Assembly: GCA_904374805.1 (NCBI GenBank)
Contig: CAJFEW010000013.1
Span: 1-36,001, forward strand
Length of the DNA: 36,001 nt
Reading direction: 5' to 3'
From: an uncultured Neglectibacter sp.
GTDB taxonomy: Bacteria; Bacillota; Clostridia; Oscillospirales; Acutalibacteraceae
Shown here: one piece after another, positions 28,333 to 34,856 of the stretch
Numbering within the stretch: position 1 is the stretch's first letter
Layout: the number at the start of each line of letters is the position of its first letter
The notes under the pieces: model-generated
What the model was told of the DNA's origin: nothing
Seen by the model: only the letters and a program-made list of their open reading frames with translations
Database searches by the model: none
Translations under genes and position numbers: made by a program

Positions 28333-28349
28333 ATGCTACTTTCTAGCAT
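28333..28349. repeat. Short perfect dyad upstream of rubredoxin
   Basis: ATGCTA (28333-28338) and TAGCAT (28344-28349) flank five bases. It lies in AT-rich DNA where the rubredoxin promoter must be; a TATTAT -10-like box on the minus strand (about 28328-28333) touches it, but no clear -35 could be assigned. It may be an operator. Confidence 0.35.
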
Positions 28350-28419
28350 TTATTATTCTATTTTGGAAATATTTTCAAAATCTTTTCCAGAAAAATTTTC
28401 AGTTTTCACAATTCCCGCA

Positions 28420-28476
28420 TTGCGAGAAAGGAATTTCTGTGCTATTCTTTATACGTATCAAAGTGTTATTTATACT
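28420..28476 (+). promoter_or_regulatory. Candidate promoters of the isomerase-like gene
   Basis: Two overlapping sigma-A-like pairs are visible: TTGCGA (28420-28425), 17 bases, TATTCT (28443-28448); and TTTATA (28448-28453), 17 bases, TATACT (28471-28476). Either would give a leader of more than 200 bases. The 437-base gap 28258-28694 contains no gene I can support. Confidence 0.5.
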
Positions 28477-28499
28477 CTCCCAAAAACGGCGCCCTTTTT

Positions 28500-28663
28500 C
28501 CAGGGGAAACCTGCTGCTGCGCGGCTGAGGCCTCTTGAAAACAAGCCTGTGTACGCCCACACGCGCCAGGGAAAATCATCTCTCAAGCCGTCTGGAATGG
28601 GAAAACCCAGGGAAGCAGAGGCTTCCTTGCCAGATTTCGTTAAAAAAGCCCCTGTGCTTTTTT
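28500..28663 (+). promoter_or_regulatory. Hairpin-rich leader before the isomerase-like gene
   Basis: In order: CAGG/CCTG (about 28501-28513), GTGT/ACAC (about 28550-28563), TGGG/CCCA around AAAA (about 28598-28609), a perfect GGAAGC/GCTTCC (28611-28626), and AAAAAAGC/GCTTTTTT (28642-28663). The last ends in a T-run like a terminator and lies just before AGGAGG (28681-28686). The arrangement suggests attenuation. I recognise no known riboswitch or T-box consensus. Confidence 0.4.
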
Positions 28664-28694
28664 ATAGTACAAAACCATTAGGAGGAATCATTCT

Positions 28695-29612
28695 ATGAAA
28701 CTTGGTATTATTGCTCCCCCCGAGGCTGCCAGCATTGACCATGCCAAAGAACTGGGCCTGGACTTTGTGGAATTTGACTGCAACCCCACCGACTTTTTCG
28801 GCGTGCCCGTAGAAGAACTGCAGCAGCGCCAGGCGTCCATTAAGGAAGCCAGTGAGCGTACCGGCGTGGAAGTGGGCGCTGTGGGCCGCTGGGCCAGCCA
28901 CATCTTGGACCAAAACGGCGACGTGATCCCCGAAGAGTGGAACAACGTGGTGGCGGTTATGGACTTTGGCCAGTATTTGGGCGCCAAGTATTACCTGTGC
29001 AGCGTTGCCTATGTGAAAGAGCTCTCCTACTACAAAAACATCACCGCAGCCATCAAAGTGCTCAACCAGATAGTTGCCGCCGCCAAAGAGCGGGGCATGG
29101 AATGCGCCATTGTCAACTGCATGATGGGCGACAACTACATCCGCACCCCGGAGCAGTGGAAGCTGGTCCTCAGCGAAGTGCCCGGCTTGGGCATCAAGTA
29201 CGATCCCTCCCACAGCTTTGTGCACGGCGGTCCCCAGGGCGCCTACATGGACGAGAGCATGGAGTGGGGTTCTCAGTTTAAGTATGTGCACATCAAAGGC
29301 GTGATCCAGCGAGGTCCCTCTCAGGAGCCGGACATGTGGAAAATGCGCGATTTGATGATGGCCCATCCCGAGCTGAAAGAGGTATTTGGCCCCGGTATGT
29401 ACAGCCACGACAACACCAACTACGACAATCCTCCCGCCGGTATTGACTCCATCAACTGGCGCGCCTTCTTCGCCGTGCTGTATATGCACGACTATGACGG
29501 CTACCTGGCCATTGAGCCCCATTCCCAGACCTGGCGCGGCGGCGAAAAGGGTGAAAGAGGCATTAAGTACACCATCAAGTACATCCGCGATCTGATGATT
29601 TTGGACAACTGA
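28695..29612 (+). CDS. Sugar isomerase/epimerase-like TIM-barrel protein
   Basis: The 305-residue protein resembles xylose-isomerase-like TIM barrels (IolE, sugar phosphate isomerases and epimerases): MKLGIIAPPEAASIDHAKELGLDFVEF at the first strand, IKYDPSHSF (Asp170, His173), YVHIKG (His199, Lys201) and LAIEPHSQ (Glu274). Two usual active-site spots differ: where many relatives have an IEN(H) strand this one reads AIVNC (139-142), and HIKD is HIKG (Gly202). Substrate cannot be assigned. AGGAGG lies eight bases before the ATG. It is a lone gene with a long leader and strong terminator, so expression is probably regulated separately. Confidence 0.85.
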   Translation: MKLGIIAPPEAASIDHAKELGLDFVEFDCNPTDFFGVPVEELQQRQASIKEASERTGVEVGAVGRWASHILDQNGDVIPEEWNNVVAVMDFGQYLGAKYYLCSVAYVKELSYYKNITAAIKVLNQIVAAAKERGMECAIVNCMMGDNYIRTPEQWKLVLSEVPGLGIKYDPSHSFVHGGPQGAYMDESMEWGSQFKYVHIKGVIQRGPSQEPDMWKMRDLMMAHPELKEVFGPGMYSHDNTNYDNPPAGIDSINWRAFFAVLYMHDYDGYLAIEPHSQTWRGGEKGERGIKYTIKYIRDLMILDN

Positions 29613-29636
29613 GTGTTTGCCCGCAGGAAAACGAGA

Positions 29637-29670
29637 GGCTTGCCGCCTTTGGCGGCAAGCCCTTTTTCTT
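29637..29670 (+). terminator. Strong terminator of the isomerase-like gene
   Basis: GGCTTGCCGCC (29637-29647) pairs perfectly with GGCGGCAAGCC (29651-29661) around TTT, followed by a T-rich run. Confidence 0.93.
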
Positions 29671-29716
29671 TCCTTGCGGGGTAGAACCACAGCACGCCGG
29701 ATTCTTGCAAAGAAAC

Positions 29717-30721
29717 TTACAAGGGTAGGACATGGTTTGCATACCAGGCCTCCAGCCCGCCGTCCACCTGGGCTTGCAGCTGAGACTTCTGCTCTTCGGA
29801 CAAAAAGGCCGCCTGTACGCTGTTGTGCAGCAGGACCTCAGCTTCCGGCAACGTGATGGCCAGCCTGCGGAATTCCTGGGCCACTGTGGTCCCGGAAACG
29901 GTCATGTTATCGGTGTTCACCGTGGCTAAGAGCCCCTTGGCCACGTAGGCCCGCAGGGGAAAATCTCCGTACCCTGTCACGGCTTTGGTCTGCACATTGC
30001 TGGTGGCACAGAGCTCTAAGGGAATGCGCCGTTCCGCCAAAACCTCCACCAGACGGGGATCCTCCCGGGAGCGCACCCCGTGGCCGATGCGACGCGCTCC
30101 CATTTCCAGCGCCTCCCAGACGCTTTCCGGCCCTGCCGCCTCTCCAGCGTGCAGAGTGAAGGGAGTCCCGGTGCGGGCCGCCTGAGCAAACAGAGGCGCA
30201 TACGCCTTGGTGGGATACAGGGCTTCCGCCCCGGCCAAATCCACCGCGCACACCCCTTGGCCCAAGGTGCGGGCCGCCACCTGCAAGGTTTCCCGATTGG
30301 CTGCCTCTTCTCCCCCGCGCATGCAGCAGAGAATCAACTGCCCAATAAAAGCGGGGTGTTCCTTCTTGGCCTGTTCCAATCCCCGGAGAGCCGCTTTCAC
30401 CGCCTGCATCTGGGTCAGCCCCTTTTCTCCGTGGAGCTGGGGGGCAAAACGGATTTCCCCATAGACCAAGCCCTGCTCCGCCATCTGTGCAGCCAAGTCT
30501 TTCACCGCCAAGAAAAGGGACTCCTCGCTTTGCAGAACACGCACAGGCAAAGAAAAGCAGCGCAAGTACATGTTGAGGCTTTCACAGTCCGGGGAAGCCG
30601 TGAGAAACGGCTCCAACTGGGCAGGGCTCTCCCCGGGCAGCTTCACCCCCTGAAGCTTTCCCAAGGCAAACACTTGCTCTGGCGTCAGGGAACCATCTAG
30701 ATGCACATGCAGGTCAATCAT
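29717..30721 (-). CDS. add: Adenosine deaminase
   Basis: The 334-residue enzyme deaminates adenosine (or a related purine nucleoside) to inosine in the cytoplasm, in purine salvage. Zinc and catalytic motifs of the metallo-hydrolase family are present: LHVHLDGS (His5, His7), TLHAGE (zinc His and catalytic Glu), RIGHGV, and LATVNTDNMTVSGTT, the usual clostridial form of the Asp motif. The ATG at 30721 follows AAAGGAGGAGG; the frame is open 13 codons further without a better site. Its substrate could be adenine or another analogue in some subfamilies, but the SGTT and HAGE motifs favour adenosine. It sits downstream of spmB, separated by a terminator and its own possible promoter. Confidence 0.93.
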   Translation of the reverse strand: MIDLHVHLDGSLTPEQVFALGKLQGVKLPGESPAQLEPFLTASPDCESLNMYLRCFSLPVRVLQSEESLFLAVKDLAAQMAEQGLVYGEIRFAPQLHGEKGLTQMQAVKAALRGLEQAKKEHPAFIGQLILCCMRGGEEAANRETLQVAARTLGQGVCAVDLAGAEALYPTKAYAPLFAQAARTGTPFTLHAGEAAGPESVWEALEMGARRIGHGVRSREDPRLVEVLAERRIPLELCATSNVQTKAVTGYGDFPLRAYVAKGLLATVNTDNMTVSGTTVAQEFRRLAITLPEAEVLLHNSVQAAFLSEEQKSQLQAQVDGGLEAWYANHVLPL

Positions 30722-30745
30722 AGGGTGCCTCCTCCTTTTTCCTCT

Positions 30746-30751
30746 AGTATA
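30746..30751 (-). promoter_or_regulatory. Possible -10 box for add
   Basis: TATACT on the minus strand lies 24 bases before the add ATG; the region 17 bases upstream (TTCCTT) is a poor -35. The unit is separate from spmB because a terminator intervenes. Confidence 0.35.
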
Positions 30752-30781
30752 CTCCCACAACCAGCGGAAAGGAAGAGGGGC

Positions 30782-30806
30782 AAAAAACTTTCCCGGCTCC
30801 AGGGAA
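30782..30806 (-). terminator. Terminator of spmAB
   Basis: On the minus strand TTCCC (30802-30806) pairs with GGGAA (30790-30794) around a 7-base loop, with further G-U pairing, and is followed by G then TTTTTT (complement of 30782-30787). Confidence 0.7.
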
Positions 30807-30829
30807 GGAAAAACAGAAGCTCCGGGGAA

Positions 30830-31351
30830 TCAGCCTCCCAGCAGCCGGACGGAGACTACAGACAGCACCAGAGCTGTTCCATCCCCCAGCAAAGCGGCAG
30901 GAACCGTGTAGTACAATTTTTTGTACCCGCACGCCCCAAAATACACGGCAATGGCGTAAAAGGTGGTTTCCGTGGAGGCTGCCAGCACCGAGGCGATTTT
31001 TCCCAGCTCGCTGTCAGGGCCATATTGCTGAAACAAATCCAGGGTGTACGCAGAGGCGCCGCTTCCCGACAGGGGACGCAGCAGGGCCAACGGCAAAATT
31101 TCCGGGGAAATACCCACCCCCTGGGCCAACGGGGCAAGGAGACCGCAAACCAGCTCCAGCAGGCCGGAAGCCCGCACCATGGTCACGGCTACAATCAGCC
31201 CCAACAGCGTGGGGAGAAGCTGGAGGGAGGTCCGAATACCCTCCTGTGCCCCCACCAAAAAGGTGTCAAAGACCGGCACACCCCGGACAAACCCCGCCAG
31301 CAGAAGGAGGCCCACCAACACGGGCAGGGCGGCAGCGCCTATCTGTTCCAT
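30830..31351 (-). CDS. spmB: Spore maturation protein SpmB
   Basis: A 173-residue membrane protein of the nucleoside-recognition (gate) family. In Bacillus, SpmA and SpmB act in the developing spore and help dehydrate its core. Several hydrophobic segments are visible: about 7-25 (LPVLVGLLLLAGFVRG), 44-75, and 145-170. The family motif LRPLSGSGA and the ASTETTFYAIAVYFGACG segment are present. Its start overlaps the end of spmA by 13 bases, so the two are coupled. It supports the view that this organism makes endospores. Confidence 0.93.
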   Translation of the reverse strand: MEQIGAAALPVLVGLLLLAGFVRGVPVFDTFLVGAQEGIRTSLQLLPTLLGLIVAVTMVRASGLLELVCGLLAPLAQGVGISPEILPLALLRPLSGSGASAYTLDLFQQYGPDSELGKIASVLAASTETTFYAIAVYFGACGYKKLYYTVPAALLGDGTALVLSVVSVRLLGG

Positions 31352-31923
31352 ACCCAGTGCCTTTCCAACAGTTTACAGGCTGCCAAACTTACCGCCAGAG
31401 AGGCCGCAGAGGTCAGCCAAATTTCCGGCAAGATTCCAAAAGGTTCCACGCTGCCGTTGGCAGCCCGCATGGCCGCCATGTTCATGGGAATCAACTGCAG
31501 GGAGGCGGTGTTCATCACCACAAACAGGATCATACCTCGGGTGGGAGTTTGCCCCGGATTTTTCTCTTTCATGGCCTCCATGGCAGCCAGGCCCAAAGGG
31601 GTGGCCGCGTTTCCCAATCCCAGCAGGTTGGCGGAAAGATTCATGGAAATTTTCCCCTGCACCTCCAGGTCTTGGCCATACTCCGGGAACAGGCGGCGGA
31701 TAACAGGCGACAGCAACCGGGCAAACAGACGGCTGAGGCCGCTTTCCTCCGCCACCTGCAGAAACCCCAGCCAGACGCACATGCTCCCCAAAAGGAGGAT
31801 GGAAAACTCCACCGCGTTTTGGGCGCCTTCCAGCAGAGCGGTGGAAAGCTCCCCCAGGCGCCCTGTGGCCGCGGCGCACAGGATGCTGGCGGCCATCATC
31901 CCGAACCAAATGGAATTCAGCAC
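31339..31923 (-). CDS. spmA: Spore maturation protein SpmA
   Basis: The predicted 194 residues match SpmA (about 196 in Bacillus). Membrane segments lie at about 3-18 (IWFGMMAASILCA), 40-60 and 130-155. Family motifs SANLLGLGNAATPLGLAAMEAM and FVVMNTASLQLIPMNM are clear. The start is taken as GTG at 31923, preceded by GGGGGAG at good spacing and giving MLNSIWFG. An ATG at 31938 is in frame but lacks a spaced ribosome binding site. In Bacillus this operon is under the mother-cell factor sigma-E; a sigma-E-like -10 sequence lies upstream. The gene is divergent from the dipeptidase, with promoters overlapping. Confidence 0.93.
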   Translation of the reverse strand: MLNSIWFGMMAASILCAAATGRLGELSTALLEGAQNAVEFSILLLGSMCVWLGFLQVAEESGLSRLFARLLSPVIRRLFPEYGQDLEVQGKISMNLSANLLGLGNAATPLGLAAMEAMKEKNPGQTPTRGMILFVVMNTASLQLIPMNMAAMRAANGSVEPFGILPEIWLTSAASLAVSLAACKLLERHWVWNR

Positions 31924-31951
31924 TTCTTTCTCCCCCATTCCTACAGAAGAC

Positions 31952-31980
31952 TTGACTTTACCGGAAAAAAAGTTTATGGT
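31952..31980 (+). promoter_or_regulatory. Probable promoter of the dipeptidase gene
   Basis: TTGACT (31952-31957), 17 bases, then TATGGT (31975-31980). The -35 is close to consensus and the -10 is moderate. The leader is about 47 bases, with AAAGGAAACAGG before the ATG at 32034. Confidence 0.55.
31971..31978 (-). promoter_or_regulatory. Sigma-E-like -10 box upstream of spmA
   Basis: The minus strand reads CATAAACT, seven of eight matching the sigma-E -10 pattern known in Bacillus (CATACA[A/C/T]T). A clear ATATT -35 at the right spacing was not found, so this is tentative. It overlaps the -10 box of the divergent dipeptidase promoter. Confidence 0.35.
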
Positions 31981-32033
31981 TATTCTGTGCTCTTTGGAGC
32001 TACAGACTCTGCACAAAGAAAGGAAACAGGCTC

Positions 32034-33413
32034 ATGTTGTTTGGCGAAAAAATTCTGGATTATTGGGACGATATTCTGCGGGACTTGGGAAAGGTAGTGG
32101 CCATTCCCTCCGTCGTCGGTCCTGCAGAGGGAGACTATCCCTACGGCAAAGAATGCGCGCGGGCCATTGACACCGTGGTGGAATTGGCCCAGAGCTACGG
32201 CCTGCAGGCAAAAAATGTGGGCTACCACGCTGCCCATGCGGAATACGGCGAGGGAGAGGGCAACGCCGTGGTCATGGCCCACCTGGATGTGGTCCCCGCC
32301 GGCGAAGGGTGGGACACCGACCCTTACACCATGGTCATTGACGACAACTTTGCCTACGGCCGGGGCGTGGCGGACAACAAGGGTCCCGCCATTGTTGCGC
32401 TGCACTGCCTGCGCGCTTTGAAAGACGCCGGCGTAAAGGGCAACCGCAAGCTGCGGGTGATCTTCGGCTCTGCCGAGGAGGTGGGCATGACGGACATGCC
32501 CCACTACTTCCAGAGCGAACAGCGCCCGGACATGGGCTTTACCCCCGACGCCTCCTACGGCATCTGCCACTGCGAAAAAGGCCTGCTGGACTTTTCGGTC
32601 CACGGGAAAAACGACTCCTCTGTGGTGCGGCGTTTCGTCTCCGGAACGGTGCCCAACGCGGTGCCCTTCAAGGCGGAGTGCACCCTCACCTGCTCTCCGG
32701 AAGAGGTGGAAAAGCTGCAGGCTGCCGCTGAGAAGAGCGAGGTGACCTTTGACATCACTGCTACAGAAGAGGGCTGCACCATTGTCTCTCATGGCCAAGC
32801 TGCCCACGCTTCCACTCCTTGGAACGGGGTCAACGCTGCCTCCCATCTGGTGGATCTGCTGGCCCAGGTGTTTACCCAGGAGCAGCTGGGAGCCTTCTTC
32901 TGGTTCATCCATGAGAAGATCGGACTTGCCACCGACGGCAGCCAGATCGGCGTGCAGATGAGCGACGAGCCCAGCGGCCCCCTCACCTTCAACCTGGGCC
33001 TGGTCAATGTGGACGAAGCCCAGTGCAGCCTGACCGTGGACATCCGCTATCCTGCCACCAAGAAGGGCGCAGGCATTGTGGCTGTGCTGCAGGAACAGGC
33101 GGCGTCCTGCGGGGTGGAGTTCACCCTTCTCTCCGATGCGGAACCCCTGTATCTGCCCAAGGAAAGCCAGCTGGTCACCTTGCTCTCCGGCGCTTATCGG
33201 GACGTGACCGGCGAGGAGTGCGACATCTTCTCCATGGGCGGCGGCACCTACGCCCGGCAGATGTTTGGCAAAGGCGTGGCCTTTGGCGCCAGCTTCCCGG
33301 ATCAGGCAGACAGCCGGGCCCACCAGACCAACGAATTTTTGGACCTGCGCCGGTTTAAGCTCCACGCAGAAATCTGCCTGGAGGCCATGTACCGGATGCT
33401 CACTGCCGAATAA
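32034..33413 (+). CDS. M20 family dipeptidase (PepV/Sapep type)
   Basis: A 459-residue metallopeptidase that cuts dipeptides in the cytoplasm. Motifs of the PepV-like group are present: MAHLDVVPAGEGWDTDP (His83, Asp85), YGRGVADNKGP (bridging Asp114), FGSAEEVGMTDM (general base Glu148 and ligand Glu149), and near the end FPDQADSRAHQTNEF (His). The lid domain occupies the middle third. The closest known relatives are PepV of lactobacilli and Sapep of Staphylococcus. AAAGGA lies before the ATG. It is followed after three bases by the HD-domain gene, so the two are probably one operon. Peptide substrates are unknown. Confidence 0.94.
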   Translation: MLFGEKILDYWDDILRDLGKVVAIPSVVGPAEGDYPYGKECARAIDTVVELAQSYGLQAKNVGYHAAHAEYGEGEGNAVVMAHLDVVPAGEGWDTDPYTMVIDDNFAYGRGVADNKGPAIVALHCLRALKDAGVKGNRKLRVIFGSAEEVGMTDMPHYFQSEQRPDMGFTPDASYGICHCEKGLLDFSVHGKNDSSVVRRFVSGTVPNAVPFKAECTLTCSPEEVEKLQAAAEKSEVTFDITATEEGCTIVSHGQAAHASTPWNGVNAASHLVDLLAQVFTQEQLGAFFWFIHEKIGLATDGSQIGVQMSDEPSGPLTFNLGLVNVDEAQCSLTVDIRYPATKKGAGIVAVLQEQAASCGVEFTLLSDAEPLYLPKESQLVTLLSGAYRDVTGEECDIFSMGGGTYARQMFGKGVAFGASFPDQADSRAHQTNEFLDLRRFKLHAEICLEAMYRMLTAE

Positions 33414-33416
33414 GCC

Positions 33417-34091
33417 ATGGCACAGTATACCCATGTGACCCCGGAGGATATCTTCCGCAACCCCGAGGTGCGGGCCTACATCCAGCAGGGCAACGACAAT
33501 CTGGGAGTCATCGGTTTTACGGAGCACGGTTTTGCCCACGCCAAGCGCAGCAGCGACACCGCCCAGGAGATCTTGCGCGCTTTGGGCTATCCCCAGAGAG
33601 AGTGGGAGCTGGCCGCCATTGCCGGCTACATGCACGACATTGGCAACACGGTGAACCGGGTGGACCACGCCCACAGCGGCGCGCTGATGGCCTTCACTCT
33701 TTTAAATAAGCTGGGCATGCCCCCAGAGGAGATCGGCCTGGTGTGCTCGGCCATTGGCCACCACGATGAGAAGACCGCCTTTCCGGTCAATCCCGTGGCG
33801 GCGGCGCTGATCCTCTCGGACAAAAGCGACGTGCGCCGGTCCCGGGTGCGCAAGGACGCTGTGCTGGAGGCGGACATCCACGACCGGGTCAACTACGCGG
33901 TAGAATCTTCCCGCTTGGAGATCGAGCCAAAAAAGAAGCTCTGTATCTTTACTATTGAAATCGCCACGGAAATATGCCCGGTGATGGAATATTTCGAGAT
34001 CTTTTTGGAGCGGATGGTGCTGTGCCGTAAGGCCGCCCAGACCTTGGGACTCCAGTTTGAACTCATCATCAACGGGACAAGGCTGTTGTGA
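33417..34091 (+). CDS. HD-domain phosphohydrolase-like protein
   Basis: The 224-residue cytoplasmic protein has HD-domain metal motifs in order: His41 in TEHGFAHAKR, the pair His73-Asp74 in YMHDIGN, two histidines in VDHAHSG (84-86) and GHHDEK (115-116), and Asp135 in LSDKSD. This arrangement is typical for nucleotide or phosphoester hydrolases, but the substrate is not readable. The C-terminal ~70 residues form an uncharacterised region. The start follows the dipeptidase stop by three bases and I see no real ribosome binding site, so translation probably depends on coupling. A perfect hairpin follows. Confidence 0.88.
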   Translation: MAQYTHVTPEDIFRNPEVRAYIQQGNDNLGVIGFTEHGFAHAKRSSDTAQEILRALGYPQREWELAAIAGYMHDIGNTVNRVDHAHSGALMAFTLLNKLGMPPEEIGLVCSAIGHHDEKTAFPVNPVAAALILSDKSDVRRSRVRKDAVLEADIHDRVNYAVESSRLEIEPKKKLCIFTIEIATEICPVMEYFEIFLERMVLCRKAAQTLGLQFELIINGTRLL

Positions 34092-34107
34092 CGCTGCCAC
34101 AAAACGA

Positions 34108-34135
34108 AACCCCCAACCAAACCGGTTGGGGGTTC
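34108..34135 (+). terminator. Probable terminator of the dipeptidase-HD unit
   Basis: A perfect 11-bp stem: AACCCCCAACC (34108-34118) with GGTTGGGGGTT (34124-34134), 5-base loop. The following T-content is low, but the stem is very stable and lies 17 bases after the stop codon. Confidence 0.75.
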
Positions 34136-34139
34136 TGTA

Positions 34140-34178
34140 TAAAAGCGCTTGCAAATTGCACAAAAAATATACTATACG
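34140..34178 (+). promoter_or_regulatory. Promoter with overlapping CRE-like site
   Basis: TTGCAA (34149-34154), 18 bases, TATACG (34173-34178); an alternative -10 is TATACT at 34168-34173. TAAAAGCGCTTGCA (34140-34153) matches the CcpA operator pattern TGWAANCGNTNWCA at all but two positions and covers the -35. Catabolite control is possible, but only by resemblance. Confidence 0.45.
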
Positions 34179-34214
34179 CAAAGGGAAGAAGGAAGACAAC
34201 GAGGAGAGGATTTT

Positions 34215-34787
34215 ATGAGAAAGAGATTGGGCGCTTTGTTTTTAGCCATGGCGTTGCTGGGAGCTTTTGCCTTGCCTGCGGCCGCTGACATTCGGGAGGT
34301 GGACTGGGAGGGCGTCTCCTATGCGGTGGACACGGAGGAACAGGCCATCTTTGATGGCACCCACTCCTACACCTATGAAGTTTCTGTTCACGGTGCAGGA
34401 ATATATGACCTAAAGATTACTTATCCCAATGGCGCCACCTGGGATTGTGAGGAAAACCTTGCCGGAGGAACCATTGGTTGGAGCGATAGCTACGATATAA
34501 TAGGCGCTACCTACCCCACAGGAGACACACTCCAACAGGTGCTGGACGAAGCCCGCGTCCTATCCTCCGTTGCCGATGTGGGTTGGAGGAGCGAAAAGAG
34601 CGTCCTACTGTTTCTGGTGCTTTTGATCCTGGGGCTCTTTTCCCTGTTCTACCCCTACGGCGTCTGGTACCTGGAACGGGGCTGGTATTACAAGGATGCC
34701 GAACCCTCTGAAGCGGCGCTCATTTTCAACCGAGTGGTTGGCATCCTGCTACTGGCCGGAGCGCTTATATGGTTTATTTTTCTGTAA
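34215..34787 (+). CDS. Small secreted or membrane protein with C-terminal helices
   Basis: A 190-residue protein with an N-terminal signal peptide (MRKRLGALFLAMALLGAFALPAAAD; likely cut after AAA or AAD) and two hydrophobic segments near residues 136-156 (LLFLVLLILGLFSLFYPYG) and 170-190. Between the signal and the helices is a roughly 110-residue domain without recognised motif (TYEVSVHGAGIYDLKITYPNG). The C-terminal WYLERGWYYKDAEPSEAAL followed by a helix reminds me of DUF6199-type proteins, but this is a weak impression. GAGGAGAGG precedes the ATG. It has its own promoter, with a catabolite-site-like sequence, and a terminator. Function unknown. Confidence 0.75.
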   Translation: MRKRLGALFLAMALLGAFALPAAADIREVDWEGVSYAVDTEEQAIFDGTHSYTYEVSVHGAGIYDLKITYPNGATWDCEENLAGGTIGWSDSYDIIGATYPTGDTLQQVLDEARVLSSVADVGWRSEKSVLLFLVLLILGLFSLFYPYGVWYLERGWYYKDAEPSEAALIFNRVVGILLLAGALIWFIFL

Positions 34788-34796
34788 CTGTAAATG

Positions 34797-34835
34797 AAAT
34801 GGACTGACGCAAAGGCACGCCAGTCCATTTTTTCT
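34797..34835 (+). terminator. Terminator after the small membrane protein
   Basis: AAATGGACTG (34797-34806) pairs perfectly with CAGTCCATTT (34821-34830) around a 14-base loop; the T-run continues to 34833. It may serve the minus-strand dehydrogenase less well. Confidence 0.85.
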
Positions 34836-34856
34836 GTCGTTTACTTAGCTTTCTGT

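Noticed and set aside
28500..28663. Signal recognition particle RNA, RNase P RNA, tmRNA or a T-box in the isomerase leader.
   Set aside because: None of the landmark sequences I know for these RNAs is present.
28297..28698. Open frame running through the isomerase leader.
   Set aside because: No ribosome binding site, unusual composition, and it crosses promoters and hairpins; the leader explanation fits better.
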